Part shown: one piece after another, positions 1 through 8,427 of the stretch
How the letters are laid out: each line of letters opens with the position of its first letter
Numbering within the stretch: the stretch's first letter is position 1
Assembly: GCF_000332115.1 (NCBI RefSeq)
Contig: NC_020156.1
Coordinates: 2,667,501 to 2,731,500 of the forward strand
DNA from: Nonlabens dokdonensis DSW-6
GTDB taxonomy: Bacteria > Bacteroidota > Bacteroidia > Flavobacteriales > Flavobacteriaceae
Reading direction: 5' to 3'
DNA: 64,000 nucleotides
Translations under genes and position numbers: made by a program
The notes under the pieces: model-generated
What the model saw: the letters and a program-made list of their open reading frames with translations, nothing else
The model's database searches: none
Told to the model about the DNA's origin: nothing

Positions 1-276
1 TATAAACTAGATCATGATGCACATTTGTTTACATCTGATAATTTGGTGGATTTTCCAGGCAGAGTATTTGAAATAGAAAATACGATAGAAAACAAACCAA
101 AATTAATTAAAAGGCTTTATGCCAAAACTGCTAAAGGAATTGTGACTCGTAATAACAAGGAGTCTGTTGCTCAATTGCGGAAGAAATATCAATTCAAAGA
201 GCATGAAAAACACTATTTGTTTTTTACAAGTTCTGAGGAATTAGGTGCGATTGTTATTGAGGCTAGCAAATTGTAG
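1..276 (+). CDS. C-terminal part of a probable class I SAM-dependent methyltransferase with THUMP-like domain (5' end off window)
   Basis: The frame is open from base 1 to a TAG stop at 274-276, so only about 91 C-terminal residues are visible and the true start lies outside the window. The segment contains HLFTSDNLVDFPGRVFEIE followed by TRNNKESVAQLRKKY. I recognise this pattern from the C-terminal THUMP-like module of flavobacterial class I methyltransferases, where it would help bind RNA. The methyltransferase core itself is not visible, so the assignment rests on the tail alone. The next gene is on the same strand after a 133-base gap that carries its own promoter-like box. Confidence 0.5.
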   Translation, partial: YKLDHDAHLFTSDNLVDFPGRVFEIENTIENKPKLIKRLYAKTAKGIVTRNNKESVAQLRKKYQFKEHEKHYLFFTSSEELGAIVIEASKL

Positions 277-382
277 ATATCCGTATTCGACAATATTTGT
301 AAATGAATATAGACAACCTTCTTTCAATTATCTATTCAAAGACTCCAAGACTCAAAAACTCTTCACTCACGTACTTTTCCCT

Positions 383-390
383 TATTTTTG
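383..390 (+). promoter_or_regulatory. Bacteroidota-type -7 box upstream of ABC-F gene
   Basis: TATTTTTG matches the TAnnTTTG -7 consensus of Bacteroidota and lies about 20 bases before the ATG at 410. No clear TTTG -33 element is seen at the right distance, so this is a half-supported promoter. Confidence 0.4.
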
Positions 391-409
391 CCAGCTTTAA
401 AATAACTTT

Positions 410-2047
410 ATGATTACAGTAGATCAACTTGCGGTAGAATTTAGTGGTACCACATTATTTAGTGATGTTTCCTTTGTGATAAACCCTACAGATAAAATTG
501 CCTTAATGGGTAAAAACGGTGCGGGAAAATCTACTATGATGAAGATCATTGCTGGTGAGCAAACTGCTACTAGAGGAAACGTGCGAGCTCCTAAGGATGT
601 AGTCATAGCCTATTTACCACAGCATTTACTTACCGAAGATGATTGTACCGTTTTTGATGAAGCTGCCAAAGCGTTTAAGCAGGTGTTTTCTATGAAAGAG
701 GAAATGGACCGTCTCAACAATGAATTAACGACTAGAACTGATTATGAAAGCGATGAGTATATGGCGATCATTGAAAAAGTGACCGAGCTAGGTGAAAAGT
801 TCTATGCTCTAGAAGACGTCAATTATGATGCTGAGGTAGAAAAAGCTCTCAAAGGCTTAGGTTTCAAACAAGAAGATTTTACAAGACAAACCAGCGAATT
901 TAGCGGTGGATGGCGCATGCGCATTGAACTCGCTAAAATATTGCTTCAAAAACCTGATTTAATATTACTCGATGAGCCTACAAATCATATTGATATAGAA
1001 TCTGTAATATGGTTAGAAGATTTTTTAGTTAATAAAGCAAATGCTGTCATGGTGATCTCACATGATAGAGCATTCATTGACAATATTACAAATCGTACCG
1101 TTGAGGTAACCATGGGACGTATTTATGATTATAAAGCAAACTACACGCATTATCTAGAATTAAGAAAAGACCGCAGAGCCCATCAAATTAAAGCTTATCA
1201 AGAACAGCAAAAGTTCATAGCCGACAATATGGCTTTTATTGAAAGGTTTAAAGGAACTTATTCAAAGACTAATCAAGTTTCTTCTCGGGAACGAATGCTG
1301 GAAAAACTGCAGATTATCGAGATTGATGAAGTAGATACAAGTGCTTTAAAATTACGTTTTCCACCATCGCCTAGATCTGGTGATTATCCAGTTACAGTTC
1401 AAGATGTTTCTAAATCTTATGACAATCATGTAGTGTTTAAAAATGCTAACATGTCTATTTCTAGAGGCGAGAAAGTTTCATTTGTAGGTCGTAACGGTGA
1501 AGGAAAGTCCACCATGATTAAAGCCATTCTTGGAGAAATAGAGGTAGAAGGAACTTGCCAGTTAGGACACAATGTAAAAGTGGGATACTTTGCGCAAAAT
1601 CAGGCTGCGTTATTAGATAAGGATTTGACTATTTTTCAAACGGTAGATGAAGTAGCAGAAGGTGAAATCCGCACCCAAATTAAAAATATTCTAGGTCGCT
1701 TCATGTTTAGTGGTGATGATCTTGATAAGAAAGTAAGCGTGCTGTCTGGTGGAGAAAAAACAAGATTAGCAATGGTAAAGTTACTTCTAGAACCAGTTAA
1801 TCTTTTGATTCTTGATGAACCTACAAATCACTTGGACTTAAAATCAAAAGATGTTCTTAAAGAAGCACTTTCTACATATGATGGTACTTTAATTCTCGTT
1901 TCTCACGACCGCGATTTTCTTCAAGGATTATCAGAAAAAGTTTTTGAATTTAAAGAGCAACGAGTAATCGAGCATTTTGAAACCATCGACGCTTTTTTAG
2001 AACGCAACAGAATTAAAAGTATAGCAGATATTAATTTGAAATCGTAA
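410..2047 (+). CDS. ABC-F family ATPase (ribosome-associated translation factor type)
   Basis: A 545-aa protein with two nucleotide-binding domains and no membrane segments, as in ABC-F proteins that act on the ribosome (EttA/Uup/YheS group). First domain: Walker A GKNGAGKST at about residues 34-42, signature FSGGWRMR near 165, Walker B LILLDEPTNHID. Second domain: GRNGEGKST near 358, LSGGEKTR near 445, LLILDEPTNHLD. The charged linker between the domains (about residues 240-320) is the P-site tRNA-interacting arm of the family. The FSGGWRMR signature is closer to YheS/YdiF than to EttA. Monocistronic as far as can be seen. A resistance-type ABC-F role cannot be excluded, but the context is housekeeping. 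Confidence 0.9.
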   Translation: MITVDQLAVEFSGTTLFSDVSFVINPTDKIALMGKNGAGKSTMMKIIAGEQTATRGNVRAPKDVVIAYLPQHLLTEDDCTVFDEAAKAFKQVFSMKEEMDRLNNELTTRTDYESDEYMAIIEKVTELGEKFYALEDVNYDAEVEKALKGLGFKQEDFTRQTSEFSGGWRMRIELAKILLQKPDLILLDEPTNHIDIESVIWLEDFLVNKANAVMVISHDRAFIDNITNRTVEVTMGRIYDYKANYTHYLELRKDRRAHQIKAYQEQQKFIADNMAFIERFKGTYSKTNQVSSRERMLEKLQIIEIDEVDTSALKLRFPPSPRSGDYPVTVQDVSKSYDNHVVFKNANMSISRGEKVSFVGRNGEGKSTMIKAILGEIEVEGTCQLGHNVKVGYFAQNQAALLDKDLTIFQTVDEVAEGEIRTQIKNILGRFMFSGDDLDKKVSVLSGGEKTRLAMVKLLLEPVNLLILDEPTNHLDLKSKDVLKEALSTYDGTLILVSHDRDFLQGLSEKVFEFKEQRVIEHFETIDAFLERNRIKSIADINLKS

Positions 2048-2103
2048 GTGGCGCAATGATATCAACTAATGCTTAATATCTCGTCAGGCAGAATGATGAA
2101 TTT

Positions 2104-2907
2104 CTAATATTCCCACTTACGCATTTTATTAAGCTCTTCTTGAGCTTCTATTTCTTCTACTGGAATTACTTTTAAGAAAGAAGGATGCTGTTCTATCGCA
2201 AACTCTATTTGTTCTACGATTTTCTCAACGCTATCATTATCGTAATCGATTTCTAGCGGTTCTTTAATGACCATAGATTGAAGGATATTACGTTTTTTAA
2301 TACGTAAACCTTTCTTATCAAAACTCCTACGAAAACCATCAATAACTACAGGTACAACTATAGGTTTGTACTGCTTAATGATATGTGCAGTTCCTTTTCT
2401 AATAGGTTTAAATGGCTTCGTGGTTCCTTGTGGGAATGTTATAACCCAACCATCATCTAATGCGATTCCTATATTTTTTGTGTCGTCTGGATTTACAGCT
2501 CGATTTACTTCTTCTCCCTTTGCCCGCCAGGTTCTTTCTACAGTGATAGCTCCAGCATAAGCAAAGATCTTTGGTAGTAAACCACTTTGCATTGTTTCTT
2601 TAGCAGCAACGTAATACACGTTAAGTTTTGGATTCCAGAGGTAGCCTACATTTTTAATACTGTCATCACGACCTTTTAAGGAAGCATTAAAAACATGAAA
2701 CATGCTCACCACATCTGCAAAGTACGTTTGATGATTAGATACAAATAAAACTCCAGTCTCTGGTAGGTCTCTTATGATCTCACTACCTTCTATTTCCATC
2801 TCGTTAAAGCCTCTATATCTTCTATGAGATAAGACACCAGCGATACGTATAAGCCATTTTTTTAAAAATAAAATATGACCGAAAGGATTTTCTTTAAATA
2901 ATCCCAT
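2104..2907 (-). CDS. PlsC-family 1-acyl-glycerol-3-phosphate acyltransferase-like protein
   Basis: A 267-aa protein of the LPLAT/AGPAT superfamily, which transfers acyl chains to lysophosphatidate or related lipids at the inner membrane. The acceptor site block is VSNHQTYFADV at residues 56-66, and a second block TFPQGTTKP corresponds to the FPEGTR glycerol-phosphate site. Two departures from the textbook are visible: the catalytic pair is H59 and D65, an HX5D spacing rather than HX4D, and the Glu of FPEGTR is Gln. A hydrophobic N-terminal segment may peripherally anchor it. It lies tail to tail with the ABC-F gene. The exact acyl donor and acceptor are unknown. Confidence 0.75.
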   Translation of the reverse strand: MGLFKENPFGHILFLKKWLIRIAGVLSHRRYRGFNEMEIEGSEIIRDLPETGVLFVSNHQTYFADVVSMFHVFNASLKGRDDSIKNVGYLWNPKLNVYYVAAKETMQSGLLPKIFAYAGAITVERTWRAKGEEVNRAVNPDDTKNIGIALDDGWVITFPQGTTKPFKPIRKGTAHIIKQYKPIVVPVVIDGFRRSFDKKGLRIKKRNILQSMVIKEPLEIDYDNDSVEKIVEQIEFAIEQHPSFLKVIPVEEIEAQEELNKMRKWEY

Positions 2908-2970
2908 GTAGTTTTTAGTTTTGGGGAATTACAAATATAACCATAGCTGCTCAAATTACCACGCTCAGGC

Positions 2971-3612
2971 TCACTCTGCTTGAAGAAAATAGTCTTTAAT
3001 TTCTTGTAACATCATGGCAGTTGCGCCCCAAACCATCACATCGCCAAAATAGAAACACGGTACGCTCACTTCTTTCATGTAGCTCGTTGATAGGACCGTT
3101 TTACTCACGTTGTTGTCTTCCAGTAATTCTGACAGTTCTATTTCTATGATCGATTTTACTTCGCTGGGTTGAGCTTTGAATTGTAGTTCCGCTTTCGCGA
3201 AAGCAAGATAAGGATAAACCATATAGTTACTAGGAGGAATGTACAAAGAGGTTAATGAAGTGATCAGGTGCTGCTGCTCCATGGAAATACCTATTTCTTC
3301 TTCTGTTTCTCTCAAAGCAGTAACGCTATTATCGGTATCGGTTTTTTCTTTTCTGCCGCCAGGAAAAGCGATCTGGCCACTATGCTTTCCTTTGGTATGA
3401 GCTCGCTCGATCAACACAAAATGCGGAATGTCATTTTTAGGATAGACCAGCATCATCACAGACGCCTCTTTATGGTTTCTTGCCTTCATAGCAGTGCGGC
3501 GCATTTCATCTAGACGTTCTACTGCAGCCATTTTAAGCTGAGATTCTAGCCCAGGAAGCGGTAAATTCTTTAGCTTTGAAATTCTATTTAAAAATTCCTG
3601 AAATGAAGTCAC
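2971..3612 (-). CDS. Nudix hydrolase, CoA-pyrophosphatase (NudL/YeaB)-like
   Basis: A 213-aa protein with a Nudix box of the form GGRKEK(x9)RETEEEIGI, where the REXXEE glutamates bind the catalytic metal. The N-terminal sequence SKLKNLPLPGLESQLKMA is typical of the CoA diphosphatase subfamily, which hydrolyses CoA and derivatives to phosphopantetheine and 3',5'-ADP. I chose the GTG at 3612 because the family starts just before this motif; the longer frame to 3666 would run deep into the divergent neighbour. An interspersed palindrome at 3189-3204 sits in the coding sequence and gives the peptide AFAKAE. Divergent from the cyclophilin gene, with overlapping 5' ends. Confidence 0.8.
   Translation of the reverse strand: MTSFQEFLNRISKLKNLPLPGLESQLKMAAVERLDEMRRTAMKARNHKEASVMMLVYPKNDIPHFVLIERAHTKGKHSGQIAFPGGRKEKTDTDNSVTALRETEEEIGISMEQQHLITSLTSLYIPPSNYMVYPYLAFAKAELQFKAQPSEVKSIIEIELSELLEDNNVSKTVLSTSYMKEVSVPCFYFGDVMVWGATAMMLQEIKDYFLQAE
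3189..3204. repeat. Interspersed palindrome, copy 1 (in Nudix CDS)
   Basis: Core GCTTTCGCGAAAGC with a CC left flank; the right arm is not extended. Lies in frame within the Nudix gene. Confidence 0.9.
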
Positions 3613-4328
3613 GTTTTTTGATTTTCTTGCCTTTGTTAGCACTCTTATCGTGTAAAGATACTCCACAAATTCAAAATAATGAGCCAGAGGAAAAAGCAGA
3701 TACTGTAGTAAGAAAGACTAGAGAGCAGCGCATTCTTGAAAAAACCTATAAAAGACAACTGTCTGCAGATGGTGATACACTTCTAGCTTACATCCCGCAA
3801 GATAGCGTCGTTCCTTTCTTTACAAGATATGGGAAGGAAAACCCAGAAACCAAAGTAAGACTAATAACGTCCTACGGTAATATTGAAATGGAGTTATTTG
3901 AAGAGACACCGCTGTATCGGGCTAGTTTTATTTACCTCACTAAAAATGGATATTTCAATGGTACGTTTATCCATCGTGTAGTAGAGGATTTTGTAGTACA
4001 AGGTGGGAATAGTGATGAAAAGTTACCTTCTTTAAAACGTGCTAGTGCTGGAAATTATAAACTAGCACCTCATTTCATACCTGGAATTGTTCATGGACGA
4101 GGCTCATTGAGTAGTGCCAAACAATGGGAGAACAACCCAGAAGACTGGCATAATCCATTTGACTTTTTCATTACTTTAAGTAGATCACCTCATCTAGACG
4201 GTGAGCATACTGTTTTTGGAAAAGTAATAAAAGGAATTCACATCGCAGATGAGATTGCCCGAGTTCCAAGAGACGAAAGCGACTGGCCTAAAGAAGATAT
4301 TTTTATAGACATGGAAGTCATTGAATAG
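3603..4328 (+). CDS. Cyclophilin-type peptidyl-prolyl cis-trans isomerase, lipoprotein
   Basis: A 241-aa protein that starts with a lipoprotein signal, lipobox LLSC with Cys17, so it should be lipid-anchored in the periplasm or outer membrane. After a charged linker the cyclophilin domain runs from about residue 90 to the end: ITSYGNIEMELF opens the barrel, HRVVEDFVVQGGN holds the active-site Arg and Gln, and HLDGEHTVFGKVIKG closes it. It would accelerate proline isomerisation during folding of exported proteins. The ATG at 3603 is preferred because it directly begins the signal peptide; a TTG at 3576 is the alternative. The start overlaps the divergent Nudix gene by 10 bases. Confidence 0.9.
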   Translation: MKSRFLIFLPLLALLSCKDTPQIQNNEPEEKADTVVRKTREQRILEKTYKRQLSADGDTLLAYIPQDSVVPFFTRYGKENPETKVRLITSYGNIEMELFEETPLYRASFIYLTKNGYFNGTFIHRVVEDFVVQGGNSDEKLPSLKRASAGNYKLAPHFIPGIVHGRGSLSSAKQWENNPEDWHNPFDFFITLSRSPHLDGEHTVFGKVIKGIHIADEIARVPRDESDWPKEDIFIDMEVIE

Positions 4329-4413
4329 CTTTAAAATGAACGGTTTAAAACGATCTGAAAAAAAGCTTAAATGTCACTGAATTTAAGGTGGATTGAATTT
4401 GGTTAAAGAGTTT

Positions 4414-4453
4414 CACCTAATCACCTAATCACCTAATCACCTAATCACCTAAT
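4414..4453. repeat. Tandem 8-bp repeat CACCTAAT, five copies
   Basis: Five perfect head-to-tail copies of CACCTAAT. The tract begins in the intergenic space and runs into the stop codon of the ketosynthase gene on the other strand. A one-base variant of the same unit forms a longer tract at 24566-24637. Confidence 0.95.
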
Positions 4454-5507
4454 ACCTGTAGACTATCGCATTGATATTCATTCCAGCACCTACACTGGCA
4501 AACATAACTACATCTCCTTTTTCTACTTTATGCTGTGGCATTTGATTTCTTACCACTAGATCCATAACTGTAGGAACCGTAGCGACAGAGCTGTTACCAA
4601 ATTTGTGAATGATCATTGGCATGATATCCTTCGGTACTTCCATGTCATAAAGCTTGTAGAAGCGCTCAACGATAGCTTCGTCCATTTTCTCATTTGCCTG
4701 ATGAATAAAGATTTTTTTCAAATCTTTAATGTCTACTCCAGCTTGATCCATGGCGGCTTTCATCCCTTCTGGAACTTTAGAGAGAGCAAAATTATAAATG
4801 CGACGCCCGTACATTTTTATATACTGCGTTTTATCTTGTAATTCTTTATTATAAGAAGTTTCATTAAAAATAAAGAACGCCTCTTCTTCGGTAAATGTAG
4901 CAGTTGACTGTCCTAATATTCCATGATCATTATGACTAGGTTCTATAATTACAGCACCTGCACCGTCAGAGTAAATCATAGAATCCCTATCGTGTGGATC
5001 TACAACTCTAGATAAAGCTTCAGCACCAATGACAAGTACTTTTTTTGCCAGTCCTGACTTTATGAAAGAGTCTGCCTGAGTGACTCCTAAAATCCAACCT
5101 GGACAACCGAAGAGTACATCATAGGCCACACATTTAGGACTTTTAATACCCAGTTTATTTTTGACACGGCTGGCTAGACTAGGAACCATGTCGCTAGATC
5201 CACCATCTGGTTTTACATCACCATAATTGTGGGCAACGATAATAAAGTCTATTGTTTCAGGATCGCAATTTGCATCTGCTATTGCTTTTTTTGCTGCAAG
5301 TGTTGCGATATCGCTGGTAAGCAGATCATCGCTCATGTACCTGCGTTCTTCTATTCCAGTTATTGCTACAAACTTTTTGATAATGGTAGCGTTATCACTT
5401 CCGAAAGAGCTTCCATCATTATTTAAGAATTCATGATCCATGAACTCCTCATTTTTTCTCACAACATCAGGAATGTGACTTCCTACTCCGGTAATTTTTG
5501 CTCTCAT
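4449..5507 (-). CDS. 3-oxoacyl-ACP synthase III (FabH-like) family protein
   Basis: A 352-aa ketosynthase of the thiolase fold. The three catalytic residues are visible: Cys135 in LFGCPGW, His in IFIHQANEKM and Asn in HKFGNSSVATVP, so it should be an active decarboxylating condensing enzyme. It is somewhat longer than housekeeping FabH (about 320-330 aa) and resembles the FabH-like paralogues that prime special fatty acids or aryl polyenes/dialkylresorcinols. The ATG at 5507 (MRAKITGVGSHIP) is preferred over the upstream start at 5576, since the family begins with this strand. It stands alone with no carrier protein or acyltransferase beside it, so its substrate is unknown. Confidence 0.8.
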   Translation of the reverse strand: MRAKITGVGSHIPDVVRKNEEFMDHEFLNNDGSSFGSDNATIIKKFVAITGIEERRYMSDDLLTSDIATLAAKKAIADANCDPETIDFIIVAHNYGDVKPDGGSSDMVPSLASRVKNKLGIKSPKCVAYDVLFGCPGWILGVTQADSFIKSGLAKKVLVIGAEALSRVVDPHDRDSMIYSDGAGAVIIEPSHNDHGILGQSTATFTEEEAFFIFNETSYNKELQDKTQYIKMYGRRIYNFALSKVPEGMKAAMDQAGVDIKDLKKIFIHQANEKMDEAIVERFYKLYDMEVPKDIMPMIIHKFGNSSVATVPTVMDLVVRNQMPQHKVEKGDVVMFASVGAGMNINAIVYRY

Positions 5508-5824
5508 GCAACTTCTTTTCAATCTTAGGGATAACAAAAAAAGTGATTTATGTGATTCATTCCTAATATTTAACAACCGAATATGATCTAGTTTTTAAAT
5601 CTTTAAGAATCATCTAATGAATTGTTTAGTTTATTGTGAATTATATAATGCAATGAATAATAAAATGAAAGATTTACCTATTATTTTATAAAACGTCCTT
5701 CATAATTATGATACAGGTAAATAATTCTAGAACCGTAAATCAGTCGCCGTTTTTTACAAATAATTTTCACTTGATATTAAAACTGCTTGGTTACTAAAAA
5801 TAGTGTTACTTAATAAAGTAGCAC
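5508..5824. other. Intergenic region, nothing recognised
   Basis: AT-rich spacer of about 317 bases between the ketosynthase start and the end of the SxtJ-like gene. I see no convincing ORF, RNA or terminator. It must carry the ketosynthase promoter, but no TAnnTTTG box stands out. Confidence 0.5.
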
Positions 5825-6193
5825 TCACCACAATTTTTTAAAGGACTCTTTGCTAAAGGTTTTATCGACAGATTTAAAATTTGTCGAAAGAGGCTTTTTG
5901 AGTTTTAAATTATCCTGTTTTGAAAATAACTTAGATAACACAGAAAAAGGAGTAAGGACGAGATAGAAAAAGGGTATCAAAAACAAAAAACTAATTATGG
6001 TTCCTAGATACGACAAAACTCTTTTCATCAAGGCATCTACTAGAATACTAAATTTAGAAATGCTAAGTGCTAAAAAAGAAATCACCAGTATTACATACGG
6101 AAGTGCTTGATATCCTTTTAAAATATAAATTAAAGTAAGGCCGAAAACCATTCCAATGATGGTAAGGTATGGAGATTTCTCTTTTTTTAACAT
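5825..6193 (-). CDS. SxtJ-like small membrane protein
   Basis: A 122-aa protein with three or four hydrophobic segments (about residues 9-25, 30-48, 60-85) and a basic C-terminal tail. It matches the pattern of SxtJ-family proteins, small membrane proteins of unknown function repeatedly found beside NodU/CmcH carbamoyltransferases, first named in saxitoxin clusters. Its ATG at 6193 directly abuts the stop of the 49-aa DUF5989 gene, which in turn overlaps the carbamoyltransferase stop, so the three are translationally coupled in one operon. It may hold the carbamoyltransferase or its substrate at the membrane; this is an inference from context. Confidence 0.65.
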   Translation of the reverse strand: MLKKEKSPYLTIIGMVFGLTLIYILKGYQALPYVILVISFLALSISKFSILVDALMKRVLSYLGTIISFLFLIPFFYLVLTPFSVLSKLFSKQDNLKLKKPLSTNFKSVDKTFSKESFKKLW

Positions 6194-6343
6194 CTAAAAT
6201 AAGCTGTATATAAATGGAGAGATAGCGCTAGAACTTCCTATAGCAAATAAAACCGAAATAAATACTAATATAATAACGATAGGGCTGAGCCAGTATTTTT
6301 TACGCTCTTTTAAAAATAGAAATATATCTTTTAAAAACTCCAT
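6194..6343 (-). CDS. DUF5989-family small membrane protein (49 aa)
   Basis: A 49-codon gene reading MEFLKDIFLFLKERKKYW, then a hydrophobic stretch of about 20 residues, then SSSAISPFIYSLF. The pattern is an N-terminal amphipathic helix, one membrane segment, and a short tail containing the SAI-PFIY motif of DUF5989 proteins. The ATG overlaps the carbamoyltransferase stop by one base (TAATG), and its TAG stop directly precedes the SxtJ-like ATG at 6193. This seamless packing is strong evidence that it is translated. It is probably a partner of the carbamoyltransferase/SxtJ pair; the molecular role is unknown. Confidence 0.75.
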   Translation of the reverse strand: MEFLKDIFLFLKERKKYWLSPIVIILVFISVLFAIGSSSAISPFIYSLF

Positions 6344-8205
6344 TAGTCCAGTTCAAAATTAGAAGTAGTATTCATTTCTGCTTGCCAGTAAATTTGTTTT
6401 TCTTTTAAATATACGTGATTTTGTAATATAAGAATATCCATTTCAGTATTCATAAAACATTGATAGGCTTCTTGAGGACGGCACACTATGGGTTCTCCTC
6501 GTACATTAAAGCTCGTATTAATGACCACACTAGATCCAGTAATTTTTTTAAATTCATTTAATAATCCCCAAAATTTAGGATTCTGTTTCTTATTCACTGT
6601 TTGAACTCTAGAGGAAAAATCAACATGAGTTGTAGCTTGTAAATTACTTCTTTTAGTATATAATCGTTCGAGTAAGGATAAGTTGTAATAACTATCTACG
6701 TCTTGAAGATTGATATGTTCTTTTTTTAATTGAGATACCTTAAGCATATATGGTGAAGGTTGATCCATACCAAAATAGAATCCTGAATCTTCTTCTAACA
6801 CTGAAGGAGCAAAAGGTCTAAATGCTTCTCTCTTTTTGATTTTTAAATTTAGCTTTTTTTGCATTTCAAATCCATTAGGATTTGCTAGAATACTTCTATT
6901 ACCTAATGACCGAGGTCCAAATTCCATGCGGTCTTGAAACCAACCGACTACCTTGTCTTCAGATAGGTATTTTGCTGTGATCCTTAGAAGATCTTCAAGC
7001 GGTAATTGATTAGAAACAGCTTGTAAGGCAATATTCATTTTGTGAATCTCATCGTTTGAAAAAATAGGTCCTAAATAAGTTCCTTTCATTATATCGAACT
7101 CTGGTAAAAACCGTTTGTTTTTAAAACAGAGTTGATCTATTGCCAGAGCAGCTCCTAATGAACCACCAGCATCTCCTGCTGCTGGCTGAATCCATATGTT
7201 TTCAAAGAGCTGTAACTTTTCTAACTTGCCATTTGCAACACAATTCAATGCAACTCCACCAGCAAGACATAAATTATTAGAATTTGTCAAGCGTTTTGCC
7301 TCTGTAGCCATTTTAATAACAACCTTTTCTGTTATATGTTGAATGGCCAAAGCAAAATTAGCATGTGATTGGTTGATTTGATCCGTTTCATTTCTTTTAG
7401 AAAAACCAAATAGATTTTCCCATTTCTTTTCTGGGATCATTTTTAAAGTTGTAGAATAACTAAAATATTTTTGATTTAACCATAAAGAACCATCTTCATA
7501 AATATGAATGACATGCTCATATAGTAAATTTTCAAAGTGAGATGTTTGTTCGTCATTTGGATTGCCGTAAGGTGCGAGCCCCATTAGCTTATATTCTCCA
7601 GAGTTTACTTTAAATCCTAAAAAATAAGTTACCGCGCTGTAAAATAAACCTATAGAATGTGGATACTCTAGTTCCTTAATGAATTTTATACCATCATTAT
7701 CTCCGTAGCCTATGGAGGCAGTGGTCCATTCTCCGACTCCATCTATTGTTAAAATTGCGGCTTCTTCAAACTTAGAGGTGTAAAATGTACTTGCAGCATG
7801 AGATAAATGATGCTCGGTAAATAATAGGGGAATTGATTTATATTTCTTACTTCCTAACTGCTTTAAGGATTTTCTTAAAGATTTTTTTAAAAACAACTTT
7901 TCATGCAGCCAGAGCGGTATTACTTTTAAAAAGGAGCCAATTCCTTTTGGGGCAAAAGTGAAATAGGTTTCTAATAAACGCTCAAATTTGAGAAAAGGTT
8001 TATCATAGAAAACAATTGCATCTATTTGATTAATAGATATTTGAGCTTCTTTTAAACAATAAGAAATTGATTGAAATGGAAAGCTCGCGTCATTTTTTAT
8101 TCTAGAAAAACGCTCTTCTTGAACTGCTGCAATAATTTCTCCATCGACCAGTATTGATGCCGCTGCATCGTGATAAAAAGCAGATATCCCTAATATAATT
8201 TGCAC
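6343..8205 (-). CDS. NodU/CmcH-family O-carbamoyltransferase
   Basis: A 620-aa enzyme of the TobZ/NodU/CmcH family, which makes carbamoyl-adenylate from carbamoyl phosphate and ATP and transfers the carbamoyl group to a hydroxyl, typically of a sugar. The N-terminal Kae1-like domain shows GISAFYHDAAA, HHLSH at residues 132-136 and GGVALNCVANGK. The C-terminal YrdC-like domain shows EFGPRSLGNRSILA and INTSFNVRGEPIV. The start is GTG at 8205, in line with family members beginning ILGISAFYHD. It leads an operon with the DUF5989 and SxtJ-like genes and is divergent from an SGNH-MMPL-GT2 operon, which suggests that it decorates the product of that glycosyltransferase. Confidence 0.9.
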   Translation of the reverse strand: MQIILGISAFYHDAAASILVDGEIIAAVQEERFSRIKNDASFPFQSISYCLKEAQISINQIDAIVFYDKPFLKFERLLETYFTFAPKGIGSFLKVIPLWLHEKLFLKKSLRKSLKQLGSKKYKSIPLLFTEHHLSHAASTFYTSKFEEAAILTIDGVGEWTTASIGYGDNDGIKFIKELEYPHSIGLFYSAVTYFLGFKVNSGEYKLMGLAPYGNPNDEQTSHFENLLYEHVIHIYEDGSLWLNQKYFSYSTTLKMIPEKKWENLFGFSKRNETDQINQSHANFALAIQHITEKVVIKMATEAKRLTNSNNLCLAGGVALNCVANGKLEKLQLFENIWIQPAAGDAGGSLGAALAIDQLCFKNKRFLPEFDIMKGTYLGPIFSNDEIHKMNIALQAVSNQLPLEDLLRITAKYLSEDKVVGWFQDRMEFGPRSLGNRSILANPNGFEMQKKLNLKIKKREAFRPFAPSVLEEDSGFYFGMDQPSPYMLKVSQLKKEHINLQDVDSYYNLSLLERLYTKRSNLQATTHVDFSSRVQTVNKKQNPKFWGLLNEFKKITGSSVVINTSFNVRGEPIVCRPQEAYQCFMNTEMDILILQNHVYLKEKQIYWQAEMNTTSNFELD

Positions 8206-8231
8206 GAGTGTGAATCATTGATGTGAACTAG

Positions 8232-8258
8232 TAAATATATAGTAATAATTGGTATCAA
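8232..8258 (-). promoter_or_regulatory. Putative promoter of carbamoyltransferase operon
   Basis: On the minus strand, TTG at 8258-8256 is followed after 16 bases by TATATTTA at 8239-8232, one base off the TAnnTTTG box. The GTG start is 27 bases further. Near-consensus only. Confidence 0.35.
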
Positions 8259-8260
8259 TT

Positions 8261-8278
8261 CCGCTTTCGCGAAAGCGG
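8261..8278. repeat. Interspersed palindrome, copy 2 (intergenic)
   Basis: Perfect CCGCTTTCGCGAAAGCGG in the divergent promoter region of the six-gene cluster. Confidence 0.95.
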
Positions 8279-8427
8279 AACACGTATCCACAATGAAAAT
8301 CATATCTATGTAATGAATATAGATTATTAGCCTTGTCGTGTACTCTTAGGAAGTGGTGCTTTAAACACAATTTATCATATTTTTAAAAAAAGGTATTTTA
8401 ACACTTTAGAAAACAACCAATAACTAA

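Noticed and set aside
424..606. Minus-strand ORF opposite the ABC-F gene
   Set aside because: Lies wholly within the Walker A region of a well-supported gene and has no own start signal or recognisable protein.
4414..4453. CRISPR-like direct repeats
   Set aside because: Units are 8 bases with no spacers; simple tandem repeat. The same applies to 24566-24637.
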